A model generated the notes under the pieces. That model saw nothing but the letters and a program-made list of their open reading frames with translations, made no database searches and was not told the origin of the DNA. Source: Rhizobacter sp. Root1238 (GTDB taxonomy: Bacteria; Pseudomonadota; Gammaproteobacteria; Burkholderiales; Burkholderiaceae_C). From it: a stretch of DNA of 64,000 nucleotides. Every line of letters begins with the position of its first letter. Within the stretch, counting starts at the first letter, position 1. This document shows positions 8,467 to 17,891 of this stretch, one piece after another. The position numbers and the translations under genes were made by a program. The stretch covers positions 365 through 64,364 of the forward strand of contig NZ_LMDM01000023.1 of the NCBI RefSeq assembly GCF_001425825.1. The letters are read 5' to 3'.

Positions 8467-9654
8467 ATGGCCATGCTCAACGGGACCCAGCCGATTTCGG
8501 CGACGATGCCTTGCCGGGGTGGTACGCCGATGTCCGCACCAACGGGCATACCGTGCCTTCCAGTCAAGCGACCTGACAGGAAACGACACCGCCAGACGCG
8601 GGAGCGCCTGTACACGCAGCGGCGGCTCGCCAGGAAGCACCTGCCGGCGAAGCCCGAGCGACCGGCCCTGGCCGCACAGGCGGGCGCCCTCTTCCAGCGC
8701 TTGTGCGAGGCTGTCGACCATCTGAACGACGCACTGAACCCGGCGTGGAACCTGTTGCCCACCGCGGCGGCGCGGTCTTCGCCCGAGCAGACCTGTGCCG
8801 CCGACCCGGCCTGTGTCCCCGAGCGGGTCACGACGCCCGACCCGGTGCATGCCAGCGTTGCCGCACTGAGCGATCTGGCCAGCCGCTTGCAATTCACTGC
8901 GAGGCCGAGCGACGGACTGAAGCAGCGCGGTGCCGACGCGTCGCTGGACGGCGTGGTGGTCCTGATCGGCGATCCCGATCATGACGACACTGGCATCCAG
9001 CAGCGCATCGACGAGGTGGTCCGCTTCCTCTACCGGCGTGGTGACTTGCACTTCATCGAATGTCCGCCCGATCGATTGCCCAGGAAGCGATCGATGTGGC
9101 GTGGCATCGCGCCCGTGGAGACGGGGCGGCACGGTGGCACGGTTGGCATGGACGATGCGGCGTTGAGCGCGGCAGCCATTCCGTCCGCGGACGCGTTCAC
9201 CGAGGCCGGGCGCGAGCTGCTGCGCTACCAGCTCGAGTTCCTGGGCCACGACGACATGCCCGGCGGCCGCCCGCTGTCTGCGATGAACGACCGGCAACTG
9301 GCTGCGGTGGCCGCGGCCGTGGACGATGAAGTCGAGGCGCGCGGGTGGCTGATGAAGCTGGCTGTCGACGACGAGTACCAGCACCTCGTCCGCGAACGTC
9401 ACAGGCTCGGCCAGGCCCACGAGGCGCTGGTGCGCCAGCTCGCCGGCCCGCGCTCGGTGAAGATGGCGAGCACGATCGCGTCGCACGTGCACACAGCAGA
9501 CGGGGAGCACCCCTCAACCTGCTACATCGCGTCAGCCGGCGCCGGTCACCTCGACGTGATGGTTGCCGAGCTGACGAAGCAGGGCATCACCGACTACCTG
9601 GTGCTGTGCCACGCGCTCAGCCGCGACCACGGCCACGCCCGGGTCTGCCGCTGA
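8467..9654 (+). CDS. Uncharacterised protein, first of a tandem paralogue pair
   Basis: Function not recognised. Paralogous to the next gene over about 310 residues. Shared blocks: LNDALNPAWNLLP (86-98), a spaced Cys pair (near 110-116), SLDGVVVLIGDPDHDD (159-174), DLHFIE (193-198), GRHGGTVGMDDA (220-231), PRSVKMASTIASHVH (328-342), a GAGHLDVMVAEL block (358-369) and a C-terminal VCR. The order GxxxH, then Glu about 25 residues on, then R-x3-M, then GxGH resembles the Tiki/TraB/ChaN hydrolase superfamily; this is inference and the first motif is imperfect. No signal peptide or membrane segment is obvious, and the N-terminal 60 residues are basic. The start is uncertain; 8467 and 8530 are both possible and neither has a strong Shine-Dalgarno sequence. 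Confidence 0.7.
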   Translation: MAMLNGTQPISATMPCRGGTPMSAPTGIPCLPVKRPDRKRHRQTRERLYTQRRLARKHLPAKPERPALAAQAGALFQRLCEAVDHLNDALNPAWNLLPTAAARSSPEQTCAADPACVPERVTTPDPVHASVAALSDLASRLQFTARPSDGLKQRGADASLDGVVVLIGDPDHDDTGIQQRIDEVVRFLYRRGDLHFIECPPDRLPRKRSMWRGIAPVETGRHGGTVGMDDAALSAAAIPSADAFTEAGRELLRYQLEFLGHDDMPGGRPLSAMNDRQLAAVAAAVDDEVEARGWLMKLAVDDEYQHLVRERHRLGQAHEALVRQLAGPRSVKMASTIASHVHTADGEHPSTCYIASAGAGHLDVMVAELTKQGITDYLVLCHALSRDHGHARVCR

Positions 9655-9684
9655 GAACGATCACGCGACCCGCTTGAAGACCGA

Positions 9685-10950
9685 GTGCATCGCCGCTGCC
9701 GTTTGTTCCTCGACGGAACGAGCGACGCCGTGCTGGTACTCACCGGCATGCAGTTCAATTCGACAGCGCCGTGCTCCTTCCAGCCGCAGGGGGCCTCAGG
9801 CCAGCGGCCCTGCTCGCCAGCGGTTTTCGGGCATGCGCCACCCAAAGGCGCGTGCCCGGTCAACTCGACCTTGGGCCCTCTCCGCGGCGCCTGCAACAAG
9901 GCGGAACGTCTTGAGAAAACGATCACTCGGATCAAGCAAGCGCAGAAGGCGGCTGGCGCCACCGTTGCGTTGGTGGAGCATGATTCACGCCCGCCTCAGC
10001 CTCTGTGGAATCTATGGCAGCAGTTGTGCAAGACCCTCGATGATCTGAACGACGCGCTGCATCCCTCCTGGAATCTGTTGCCTGTCGCGCAGGCACAAAC
10101 TCCCGACGAGGTCTGTGCAGTCCGTGGCACCTGTGATGGCGGGGCAGGGGCGGCGCACCCGAGCATCGACCATCTGAAGGCCTTCACCAGCGATGCCTTC
10201 AAGCTGCGCGAAAGCCTGGCGCTGAAGCGTCGACCCGATCGCTCTCTCGACGGCGTGGTGATCCTGGTCGCGGATTCCGACCACTACAGTTTCGAGGTTC
10301 AGCGACAGATCGAAGCGGTCGTCGATCAGGTGTACCGCGCCGATGACCTGCACTTCATCGAGTTTCCCGATGAGCAATTGGACCGGGAGCCCGGGCTGTG
10401 CCGCGGCATTCCACGGCGGCAAGGCGGACGCCATGGCGGCAGCGTCGGCATCGACAGTGCCGAGTTGCGGGCAGGACCGCTGGCTGTCCAGGCGGAGCAG
10501 CATGTGGCGATGCGCGCACGGCTGGGTCGACTCGGCAAGCTGCTGAAGTTGCCGGATCGCAAGCTGAAGCTGCAGGCTCCGACACCGGTCGAACTGATTG
10601 CATTGCGCCGGGAGTGGGATGTCGAGGCCGAGAGGCCGGAGAACGCGATGAAGTTGCGGGCCGATGGCAGGTACATGAGCCTGCTGAAACGGGAGCGCGA
10701 ACTCTCGACCCGCTACGTCGAGGCCCTCGCCAGCAGCCGCGACGCACGTTCGCGTTTCATGGCCGGTGCGATCGCGTCACAGGTTCACGACGATGCCGCA
10801 GCGTCGGCCGATCCTGCCTGGACCTACATCGCGGCGGTCGGCGCCAGTCACATCGACGAGATGGTCGCCGAGTTGAAACGCCGGAAGGTGAAGCACTACC
10901 TCGTCCTTTGTCCCAGGCGCTGGGACGGCCACGGCGAGGTTTGCCGCTGA
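9685..10950 (+). CDS. Uncharacterised protein, second of a tandem paralogue pair
   Basis: Follows its paralogue by 30 bases. Shared blocks: LNDALHPSWNLLP (121-133), SLDGVVILVADSDH (187-200), DLHFIEFP (221-228), GRHGGSVGIDSAEL (248-261), SRFMAGAIASQVHDD (356-370), an AVGASHIDEMVAEL block (384-397) and a VCR end. The C-terminal GASH matches a GxxH motif, but the N-terminal GxxxH of the paralogue is AxxxH here. The first 95 residues do not align with the paralogue and are Cys-rich, so the true start may be further in; GTG at 9685 has a weak GAAGA upstream and an ATG lies at 9748. Function unknown. A divergent Tiki/TraB-like hydrolase is one hypothesis. Confidence 0.7.
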   Translation: MHRRCRLFLDGTSDAVLVLTGMQFNSTAPCSFQPQGASGQRPCSPAVFGHAPPKGACPVNSTLGPLRGACNKAERLEKTITRIKQAQKAAGATVALVEHDSRPPQPLWNLWQQLCKTLDDLNDALHPSWNLLPVAQAQTPDEVCAVRGTCDGGAGAAHPSIDHLKAFTSDAFKLRESLALKRRPDRSLDGVVILVADSDHYSFEVQRQIEAVVDQVYRADDLHFIEFPDEQLDREPGLCRGIPRRQGGRHGGSVGIDSAELRAGPLAVQAEQHVAMRARLGRLGKLLKLPDRKLKLQAPTPVELIALRREWDVEAERPENAMKLRADGRYMSLLKRERELSTRYVEALASSRDARSRFMAGAIASQVHDDAAASADPAWTYIAAVGASHIDEMVAELKRRKVKHYLVLCPRRWDGHGEVCR

Positions 10951-10973
10951 CAGACCGGCCTGTGCGCAGCGGC

Positions 10974-12515
10974 TCAGGCCGCCAGCTTGAACACCGCCAC
11001 CGTGTTCACCAGGTCCTGCGCCTGGGCCTTCAGGCTCTCGGCCGCGGCCGCGCCTTGCTCGACCATCGCGGCGTTCTGCTGCGTCGTCGTGTCCATCTGC
11101 GTCACGGCCTCGCCGATCTGCGACACGCCGGTGCTCTGCTCGCTGCTCGCGGTGCTGATCTCGCCGACGATGTCGGTGACGCGGCGGATCGAGTTCACCA
11201 CGTCCTGCATCGTCGTGCCGGCGCGGTCGACCAGCAGCGTGCCCTGCTCGACGCGCTCGACGCTGGTCGAGATCAGCGCCTTGATTTCCTTGGCCGCGTC
11301 GGCGCTGCGCTGTGCCAGCGTGCGCACCTCGCCGGCCACCACCGCGAAACCGCGGCCCTGCTCGCCGGCCCGCGCCGCTTCCACCGCGGCGTTCAGCGCC
11401 AGGATGTTGGTCTGGAACGCGATGCCGTCGATCACGGCGATGATGTCGACGATCTTCTTCGAGCTGTCGTTGATGCCCTTCATCGTGTCGACCACCTGGC
11501 CGACCACGTCGCCGCCCTGCGCCGCGACATCGCAGGCGTTCTGCGCCAGCACGTTGGCCTGGCGGGCGTTGTCGGCGTTCATGCGCACGGTGCTCGACAG
11601 CTGGTCCATCGCTGCGGCGGTCTCCTGCAGCGCGCTGGCCTGTTCTTCGGTGCGGCCGCTCAGGTCGTTGTTGGCATGCGAGATCTCGGCCGATGCCGTG
11701 GCCACGCCTTCGGCGTTGCGCCGCACGTCGCTGACCAGCTCGAACAGCCGGTTGCGCATGCCGCCGAGCGCGCCCAGCAGCTGCGCGCATTCGTCACGGC
11801 CTTCGGCATGGATGGGCTTGGAGAGATCGCCCCCGGCGATGGCCTGCGCCGAATCGACCGCCTGGTGCAGCGGGCGCGTCATCGAGCGCGTCGCCAGCAC
11901 CGCCAGCAGCAGGCCGGCCAGCACCGCGAACACCGCGCCGCCGGCCAGGATGCGCTGGCCGCTGACGGCCACGGCCATCGTCTGCGCCTGGCTCGCCGCC
12001 AGCTGCTCGTCCATGTAGGTGTCGATCGCGGCCAGCCCCTTCAGGTAGTCCTGCGCGAGCGGCAGCAGTTCCTTGTCGACCTGCGCCCCGATGTCTTCGC
12101 CCGCCTGCTTGCGCTTGAACAGCGCGACGCGCGAGACCCGATAGGCCTCGCGGCGGGTCGCGACGTTGCCCATCAACTGCTTGCCGGTGTCGTCCTGGAT
12201 CAGCTCGTCGAGCTTCTTCTGCATCTCGCTGATCGACGTGGAGGTCGCCTCCATGTCGCGCTTCAAGGTGTCGATGTACGCGGCGTCGCTGGCTTTCAGC
12301 GACGCAGCGGTGCGCACCCAGTTCAGGTTGATGTTGGCGGCCCAGCGCGCCGCCAGCGACTGGCGTTGCATCTCGGTGGTGGCCAGCGCGTTGCTGGCCG
12401 CCTTCAAGGTTTCGAGGCGCCACACGCCGATCGTTGACACGAGCGCGGTGATCGCGAGGATCAGCCCGAAGGCCATGCCCAGCCGCTGGCCGAGTTTGAG
12501 GTGGTTGAGCTTCAT
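10974..12515 (-). CDS. Methyl-accepting chemotaxis protein
   Basis: Classical transmembrane chemoreceptor of 513 residues. Transmembrane helices lie at about 10-30 and 188-209 and bracket a periplasmic four-helix-bundle-type sensor domain. A HAMP segment follows (about 210-265), then a long cytoplasmic coiled coil whose hairpin tip reads [18 protein letters not shown] (366-383). The protein ends in VFKLAA with no CheR/CheB-binding pentapeptide. It signals to CheA through CheW in the family. It is monocistronic, converges with the paralogue pair, and no che genes are nearby. Ligand unknown. Confidence 0.95.
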   Translation of the reverse strand: MKLNHLKLGQRLGMAFGLILAITALVSTIGVWRLETLKAASNALATTEMQRQSLAARWAANINLNWVRTAASLKASDAAYIDTLKRDMEATSTSISEMQKKLDELIQDDTGKQLMGNVATRREAYRVSRVALFKRKQAGEDIGAQVDKELLPLAQDYLKGLAAIDTYMDEQLAASQAQTMAVAVSGQRILAGGAVFAVLAGLLLAVLATRSMTRPLHQAVDSAQAIAGGDLSKPIHAEGRDECAQLLGALGGMRNRLFELVSDVRRNAEGVATASAEISHANNDLSGRTEEQASALQETAAAMDQLSSTVRMNADNARQANVLAQNACDVAAQGGDVVGQVVDTMKGINDSSKKIVDIIAVIDGIAFQTNILALNAAVEAARAGEQGRGFAVVAGEVRTLAQRSADAAKEIKALISTSVERVEQGTLLVDRAGTTMQDVVNSIRRVTDIVGEISTASSEQSTGVSQIGEAVTQMDTTTQQNAAMVEQGAAAAESLKAQAQDLVNTVAVFKLAA

Positions 12516-12770
12516 CGAAGCGGCTTTCCATCAGTTGAACAACAAGGCCTGGGGCCCGGATCGATCGTAAAAAACTGTCGGATGTACCAATGCCGCGAAT
12601 AGGTGCGTTTTCCGCCTTCAGTTCCTGCCGCACACCGGCGATGTAGGACAGCGGCGACAACCGGTGGGGCTGGCCGACTACAGCGGCTCGCGCTGTCGGC
12701 CCGCTTGGGAAACCCGGCCGGCTCCTTACCGTGGAGGCCTTGAATCACTCACCAGAAGAAGGAGCACCAC

Positions 12771-12929
12771 ATGACGCTCGGCACCATTCTCTTGATCGTC
12801 CTGATCCTGATCCTGATCGGCGCGTTGCCGACCTGGCCGCACAGCCGCAGCTGGGGCTATGGCCCGAGCGGCGGGCTCGGGCTGGTGGTGATCATCCTGA
12901 TCGTGCTGCTGCTGATGGGAAGGATCTAG
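12771..12929 (+). CDS. DUF3309-type small membrane protein
   Basis: A 52-residue protein, MTLGTILLIVLILILIGALP at the N terminus, then a WPHSRSWGYGPSGGLG turn and a second hydrophobic segment ending MGRI. This two-hairpin arrangement with a central WGYGPSGG is characteristic of the DUF3309 family, found widely in proteobacteria and without known function. GAAGAAGGAG precedes the ATG at ideal spacing. It lies alone between the divergent chemoreceptor gene and the convergent DUF924 gene. Confidence 0.85.
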   Translation: MTLGTILLIVLILILIGALPTWPHSRSWGYGPSGGLGLVVIILIVLLLMGRI

Positions 12930-12942
12930 CGCTGGCTGGAAG

Positions 12943-13515
12943 CTAGAAGCGCGACCCAGGCTGCTGCAGGAAGAGCGCTTCCTCGGGAGAGGAAGCGCGC
13001 CCGAGGATCTGGTTGCGGTGCGGAAAGCGCCCGAAGCGCGCGATGACCTCGCGGTGCTTGTGCGCATAGTCCAGCATGCCCTGCAGCGCCGGCGCTTCCT
13101 GCGCGAGGCGCGTGAAGCGTGTCACCGCCTCGTCCTGGCAGGCCAGGTCTTCGGCATGCTCGAACGGCATGTAGACGAAGGCGCGGCGCAGCGGCGGCAG
13201 GCTCGCATCGAGCCCGGCGGCGCACAGCGCGCGGGCCGCAGCGAGCGCCAGCGCATCACCGGCGAACGAGCGTTCGCGGTCGCGGAACACGTTGCGGGTG
13301 AACTGGTCGAGCAGCAGGATGCGCGCGAGCGCGGCCTGCGCCGACGCCTGCCAGCCGGGCAGTCCGCCGGCCAGCGCCTCGTCGATCAGCAGCCCGAAAC
13401 GCTCGGCGATCTCCTGGTCGGTCTGCGCGCTCTTCGTGAACCAGAGCGTGCGGACCTCGCCCGGCTCGGGGCCGAACCACCAGTCCAGCACCTCGGTCGC
13501 GCGCGGGTCGATCAT
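12943..13515 (-). CDS. DUF924 family protein
   Basis: A 190-residue all-helical cytosolic protein. Family hallmarks are VLDWWFGP at the N terminus, LLLDQFTRNVFRD in the middle, FVYMPFEHAEDLACQD and FGRFPHRNQILGR near the C terminus. DUF924 proteins have a TPR-like fold and no established role. It is separated from the downstream-coordinate peptidase gene by only about 10 bases, so the two minus-strand genes probably share a transcript with the peptidase first. Confidence 0.9.
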   Translation of the reverse strand: MIDPRATEVLDWWFGPEPGEVRTLWFTKSAQTDQEIAERFGLLIDEALAGGLPGWQASAQAALARILLLDQFTRNVFRDRERSFAGDALALAAARALCAAGLDASLPPLRRAFVYMPFEHAEDLACQDEAVTRFTRLAQEAPALQGMLDYAHKHREVIARFGRFPHRNQILGRASSPEEALFLQQPGSRF

Positions 13516-13525
13516 CGAGCCGCCC

Positions 13526-15709
13526 TCAACGACCCAGCTGCTGCCACAGGTAGCTGTACTCCAGCGCCTGCAGGTGCGCGCGCTGCTCGTTGTCGGCCGC
13601 GCCGCCGTGGCCGCCCTCGATGTTCTCGTAGTACAGCAGCTCGTGCCCCTGCGACAGCATCAGCGCCGCCATCTTGCGCGCATGGGCCGGGTGCACCCGG
13701 TCGTCGCGCGTCGACGTGGTGAACAGCACCTTCGGGTACTTCACGCCCTTGCGCACGTTCTGGTAGGGGCTGTACTTCGAGATGAAGGCCCATTCGGCCG
13801 GGTCGTCCGGGTTGCCGTATTCGGCCATCCACGAGGCACCCGCCAGCAGCGTGTGGAAGCGCCGCATGTCGAGCAGCGGCACCTGGCAGACCACCGCGTT
13901 GAACAGCTCCGGGCGCTGCGTGAAGGTGGCCCCCACCAGCAGGCCGCCGTTGCTGCCGCCCATGATGCCGAGGTGGCGCGGCGCGGTGATCTTCTGCGCG
14001 ACGAGGTCTTCGGCGACCGCGATGAAGTCGTCGTAGCTGTGCTGCTTGTTCGCCTTGACGGCGCTCTGGTGCCAGGCCGGGCCGAATTCGCCGCCGCCGC
14101 GGATGTTGGCCACCACCAGCACGCCGCCGCGCTGGTACCACGCGCGGCCGAAGGTGCCCGAGTACCACGGCTTCAGCGAGATCTCGAAGCCGCCGTAGCC
14201 ATACAGCAGCGTCGGGTTGCTGCCGTCGGCCTTGGCACCCTGCGGCCACACGACGAAGTAGGGCACGCGCGTGCCGTCTTTCGAGGTCGCGAAGCGCTGC
14301 TCGGCGCGCATGCCCTTCGCATCGAACAGGCCGTTGCGCGCCTTCAGCAGTTCGCGCTGGTCGTTCGCGGTGCTCGCGAGGTACAGCGAATCGGGCGTCA
14401 GGAAATCGGTGTAGGTCAGCAGGTAGCGCTCGGCCAGCGGGTCGTTCTTCAGCAGCGGGTCGTGCATGCTGCTGATGCCCAGCGCGCCGGGGAAGGGTGC
14501 GGCGATCTCGCGCCGCGTGAAGCCGTCGGCGCCCTTTTTCCACTGCTCCAGCTTGCCGGCGACGTTGTCGAGCACGTTCAGCAGCACGTGGTCTCGCGTG
14601 GTGGTGTAGCCCGCCAGCGAGCGTGTCGGCGTCGGCGTGAACAGCGCGCGCAGCTTGCGCTCGCCGCGCAGGTACGCCGCGGCATCGCCGTACAGCAGCG
14701 AGCCGCTGGGGAACTTGTCGGTACCGGCCTGGAAGTCGCTGCGCAGGTGCAGCAGGATGGTGTCGCGCAGGAAGCTCACCGACGCGTCGTCCGGCACGTC
14801 GATCCTGACCAGCTTGTCGCCGTTCAGCAGGAACTGGTGGCTGTTGTAGAAGTCGATCGCGCGGGCGAACACGATGCGCTCGAAGCCCGGCGTGCGGTCG
14901 ACGCTGACCGACACCGCGACGTCCCTGGTTTCGCCTTCGAACACCGTGACCGCGTCGGCCAGCGGCGTGCCGCGCTTCCAGCGCTTGATGACGCGCGGGT
15001 AGCCCGAATCGGTCAGCGAGCCGGGGCCGAAATCGGTGCCGACGTAGATCGTGTCGTCATCGAGCCAGTCGACGTCGGACTTGGCTTCGGGCAGCGTGAA
15101 GCCGTCCTTCACGAACTGCTTCGTGACGGCGTCGAACTCGCGCACCACCTTCGCATCGGCGCCGCCGCGCGACAGCGAGACCAGGCAGCGGCGATAGTCG
15201 GGCCCGAGCACCGCGGCGCCGCCCCAGACCCAGTTTTCCTTCTCGGTGGCGCCCAGCGCATCGAGGTCGATCACCGTTTCCCAGGCCGGCTCGGCCTTGC
15301 GGTACTCGGCCAGCGTGGTGCGCCGCCACAGGCCGCGCTTGTGGTGCTCGTCCTGCCACAGGTTGTAGAGCCAGTCGCCGCGGCGCGAGACGGCCGGGAT
15401 GCGGTCCTTCGCGTTCAGCACCTCGAGCAGCTGGCTGCGCGTCGGCGCGAACTCGGGCCGCGCGGTCAGCTCTTTCTGCGACGCGGCATTGCGCTCGCGC
15501 ACCCACGCGAGGGCGCGTTCGCCCTGCACGTCTTCGAGCCAGGCGAACGGGTCGGCAGGGGCGGCTGCAGAAGCGGCGGAAGCGGCAGCGGAAGAAGCAG
15601 GGGTTTGCGACATGGCAGACGGCGCGGTCAGGGTCAGCAACGGGGTGGCGGCGGCGCCGATCGTGCCTGCGAGCAGGCGGCGGCGCGTGGCGGAAACGTC
15701 AGGCTTCAA
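13526..15709 (-). CDS. Prolyl oligopeptidase family serine peptidase (S9A)
   Basis: Serine peptidase with an N-terminal seven-bladed propeller and a C-terminal alpha/beta hydrolase. The catalytic triad is readable: GGSNGG with Ser586, DDRVHP with Asp about 670, and GGHGG with His about 701. The preceding LLYGYGGFEISL and VLVVANIRGGGEFG strings are typical of S9A. The start is taken as TTG at 15709, because GAGGG lies seven bases upstream. The first residues then read KPDVSATRRRLLAGTIG, a twin-arginine signal, giving a 727-residue exported enzyme. An inner ATG would give a cytosolic form without the signal. The start lies 3 bp past the stop of the GNAT gene, so translation is probably coupled. 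Confidence 0.93.
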   Translation of the reverse strand: MKPDVSATRRRLLAGTIGAAATPLLTLTAPSAMSQTPASSAAASAASAAAPADPFAWLEDVQGERALAWVRERNAASQKELTARPEFAPTRSQLLEVLNAKDRIPAVSRRGDWLYNLWQDEHHKRGLWRRTTLAEYRKAEPAWETVIDLDALGATEKENWVWGGAAVLGPDYRRCLVSLSRGGADAKVVREFDAVTKQFVKDGFTLPEAKSDVDWLDDDTIYVGTDFGPGSLTDSGYPRVIKRWKRGTPLADAVTVFEGETRDVAVSVSVDRTPGFERIVFARAIDFYNSHQFLLNGDKLVRIDVPDDASVSFLRDTILLHLRSDFQAGTDKFPSGSLLYGDAAAYLRGERKLRALFTPTPTRSLAGYTTTRDHVLLNVLDNVAGKLEQWKKGADGFTRREIAAPFPGALGISSMHDPLLKNDPLAERYLLTYTDFLTPDSLYLASTANDQRELLKARNGLFDAKGMRAEQRFATSKDGTRVPYFVVWPQGAKADGSNPTLLYGYGGFEISLKPWYSGTFGRAWYQRGGVLVVANIRGGGEFGPAWHQSAVKANKQHSYDDFIAVAEDLVAQKITAPRHLGIMGGSNGGLLVGATFTQRPELFNAVVCQVPLLDMRRFHTLLAGASWMAEYGNPDDPAEWAFISKYSPYQNVRKGVKYPKVLFTTSTRDDRVHPAHARKMAALMLSQGHELLYYENIEGGHGGAADNEQRAHLQALEYSYLWQQLGR

Positions 15710-15711
15710 GC

Positions 15712-15993
15712 TCAGGCCCTCAGGAAGGCGGTCTCGGGATGGCGCTCCATGTAGACGCGCACGTAGGAGCACAGCGGCTCGATCTTCAGGTTCTCGGTCA
15801 TCGCGTGGTCGAAGGCGGCCTCGACCAGCTCGGCCGCGATGCCGCGGCCCTGCAGCGCGGGCGGCACCTCGGTGTGCGTCATCTGCATGACGCTGCCGGC
15901 CAGCCGGTAGTCGGCCACGCACAGCTGGCCCTCGACGGTGGCTTCGAAGCGCTGCTGCGCCGGGTTGTGGGTGACGAGCACGGGATTGCTCAT
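15712..15993 (-). CDS. Small GNAT-type N-acetyltransferase (YjdJ/NATD1-like)
   Basis: A 93-residue single-domain protein of the short GNAT group. VADYRLAGSVMQMTHTEV is followed by the acetyl-CoA-binding P-loop-like segment PPALQGRGIAAELVEAAFDHA, then LCSYVRVYMERHPE with the Cys-Ser-Tyr triplet typical of this subfamily. Function in bacteria is unestablished. It is the first gene of a minus-strand unit with the S9A peptidase and DUF924. Confidence 0.9.
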   Translation of the reverse strand: MSNPVLVTHNPAQQRFEATVEGQLCVADYRLAGSVMQMTHTEVPPALQGRGIAAELVEAAFDHAMTENLKIEPLCSYVRVYMERHPETAFLRA

Positions 15994-16093
15994 GGCCTGT
16001 TCTCCAACGACGGTTGTCTGCGGCTGAAAGATCAGCCGGAGTCTGCCAGCACCAGCCCGGTTTTTTTCAACGGATTGCGGGGGCCCGGGTTTG

Positions 16094-16651
16094 TCAGGGT
16101 TCCGGCGTGAGCCGCTGCGGCGTGACCTCGATGCTGCGCGTGCCGTCGCCGACCCAGACCGTGCCGTCCTGCACCGTCACCTGCAGCTGCATCGTGCGTT
16201 GCGCGAGCGCGGCCAGCGCCTGGCTCTGGTCGGCGGGCACCTGCCAGACCGCGAGGTTGCGCGCCCGGGTGATCTTGGTCGCGATGCCGCCCCACCAGAT
16301 CGGCGTGCTGTGGCTGAAGCTGTAGACCACCACGCGCTCGGCGCGCGGGCTGGCCTTCATCAGGCGCTTGTCGTCGGGCTGGCCGACCTCGATCCACTGC
16401 ATGATCTGGCCGGTCAGGTCCTTCTGCCACAGGTCGGGCTCGTCGGTGTCCCACAGGCTCTTGGCGAACTCGAGCGCGCCGTTGTCGTTGTCGGCCGGCA
16501 CGTTCAGCGCGAACGCGAGCAGCCGCATCATCATCCGTTCGTCGGTCTCCGACGGATGGCGCGCGATCGTCACGCCGTGGTCGCCATAGACATTGCGGTC
16601 CATGTCGGCCAGCTGCAGCGTGGCCTTGTAGATGGTGGCTTTCAATGCCAT
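16094..16651 (-). CDS. yaeQ: YaeQ family protein
   Basis: A 185-residue protein matching the YaeQ family along its length: MALKATIYKATLQLADMDRN at the N terminus, a central LWQKDLTGQIMQWIEVGQPD and ERVVVYSFSHSTPIWW. YaeQ has a variant PD-(D/E)XK nuclease fold. It was proposed as a suppressor of loss of RfaH, but its biochemical activity is not settled. Start chosen at the universal family N terminus. Confidence 0.95.
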   Translation of the reverse strand: MALKATIYKATLQLADMDRNVYGDHGVTIARHPSETDERMMMRLLAFALNVPADNDNGALEFAKSLWDTDEPDLWQKDLTGQIMQWIEVGQPDDKRLMKASPRAERVVVYSFSHSTPIWWGGIATKITRARNLAVWQVPADQSQALAALAQRTMQLQVTVQDGTVWVGDGTRSIEVTPQRLTPEP

Positions 16652-16674
16652 GGCGGGAGGGAGTCCGGAAAAGC

Positions 16675-16706
16675 GAAAGGGGCCTGGATTAGACCAGACC
16701 CCTTTC
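16675..16706 (-). terminator. Terminator-like hairpin downstream of the ABC substrate-binding gene
   Basis: Near-perfect stem with arms GAAAGGGGCCTGG and CCAGACCCCTTTC around an ATTAGA-type loop. Read on the minus strand it is followed by CGCTTTT. It sits between the binding-protein stop (16740) and the YaeQ start (16651), suggesting separate transcripts. Confidence 0.6.
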
Positions 16707-16739
16707 AGCAGGAAGATTCGCAGGGAAGCGTCGAACGGC

Positions 16740-17891
16740 TTACCAGCGGTCCGAGCGCATCAGCGGTTCCCACTGGCCGTCGCGGCGGCGGTACACCGTG
16801 ATCGCGCCATAGGCCTGCTCGCCATCGGCGGTGAAGCGCATCGAGCTCGTCACCGGCGACACCGGGTCGATCGAGTGCAGCTTCTCGCGCAGCTTGATCG
16901 GATCGACGCTGTCCGAACGGCGCATCGCATCGGCGATCACGTACATCGCGTCATAGGCGTAGTGGGCGCCCCACACCGGATCGGCCTTGAAGACGGTCTG
17001 GAACTTCTTCAGGAAGGTCGGGCCGGCGGCGAACTCGCGCGGCTCCAGCGCGCTGGAGGTGACGTACAGCGTGGTCACGTCGTTCGGCGCCTTCGCCAGC
17101 TTCTCGGTCTTCGACGAGTTGGTCGACAGCACCGGCACGCCCGACAGGCCGGCGGCCTTCATCTGTTCGAACAGCGGCAGCAGCTGGTTGTCGCGCAGCA
17201 CGGCCACCAGCACGTCGGGCGGCGTGGCCTTCAGCTTGGCGACGAAGGCGGCGAAGTCGGTGGTCTTGTTGTTGACCGATTCGTTCAGCGTGACCTTCTT
17301 CTTCAGCTTGCCGAGCGCCTCGCCGACGTCCTTGCTCATCGGACGGCCGAACGCGGTGTCTTCGAAGATGACCGCGACGTTGTTCGCGTTCAGGCTTTCG
17401 GCGATGTAGCCGCCGATGGCGCGCGCCTGCAGGCCGTCGTTGGCGACCAGGCGGAAGGTGTTGCCGTCGCCCAGCTTGGCCAGCTCGACGGCCGACGAGG
17501 TGTACAGCTGCGGGATGTTGGCGCCCTTGTAGATCGGGATCGTCACTTCGGAGATGTCCGAGCTCAGGTGGCCGATCACCGCGGTGACCTTCTGGTCGAC
17601 CAGCTCCTGCGCAACCTTCTTCGCCGTTTCCTTGTCGGCCTTGTCGTCGACGGCGACGACCTCGATCTTCACGACCTTGCCGGCCACCTTGAAGCCCGAC
17701 GCATTCAATTCGTCGGCAGCCATCTTGACGCCGTTCAGCAGGTCCTGGCCCCGCGCGGCCGACGGGCCGGACAAGGGCTGCGCCACACCGATCTTGATGG
17801 TGGGCGGGATGCTGGGTCCGCAAGCCGCCAGCAGGGCGAGGGAGGCGGCAGCCACGACCGATGACAGCCGGGCGGGACGGAAAATGCGCAT
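16740..17891 (-). CDS. Branched-chain amino acid-type ABC transporter substrate-binding lipoprotein
   Basis: Type I periplasmic-binding protein of the LivJ/LivK class, 383 residues. Signal peptide with lipobox LLAAC (Cys24). The mature part opens with TIKIGVAQPLSGPSAARGQD, then GVKMAADELNASG and VTAVIGHLSSDIS, the standard first-lobe landmarks. No permease or ATPase gene lies next to it, so it is an orphan component that must partner elsewhere. Ligands in this family include branched-chain amino acids, amides, urea and aromatic acids; the sequence does not decide. Confidence 0.92.
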   Translation of the reverse strand: MRIFRPARLSSVVAAASLALLAACGPSIPPTIKIGVAQPLSGPSAARGQDLLNGVKMAADELNASGFKVAGKVVKIEVVAVDDKADKETAKKVAQELVDQKVTAVIGHLSSDISEVTIPIYKGANIPQLYTSSAVELAKLGDGNTFRLVANDGLQARAIGGYIAESLNANNVAVIFEDTAFGRPMSKDVGEALGKLKKKVTLNESVNNKTTDFAAFVAKLKATPPDVLVAVLRDNQLLPLFEQMKAAGLSGVPVLSTNSSKTEKLAKAPNDVTTLYVTSSALEPREFAAGPTFLKKFQTVFKADPVWGAHYAYDAMYVIADAMRRSDSVDPIKLREKLHSIDPVSPVTSSMRFTADGEQAYGAITVYRRRDGQWEPLMRSDRW

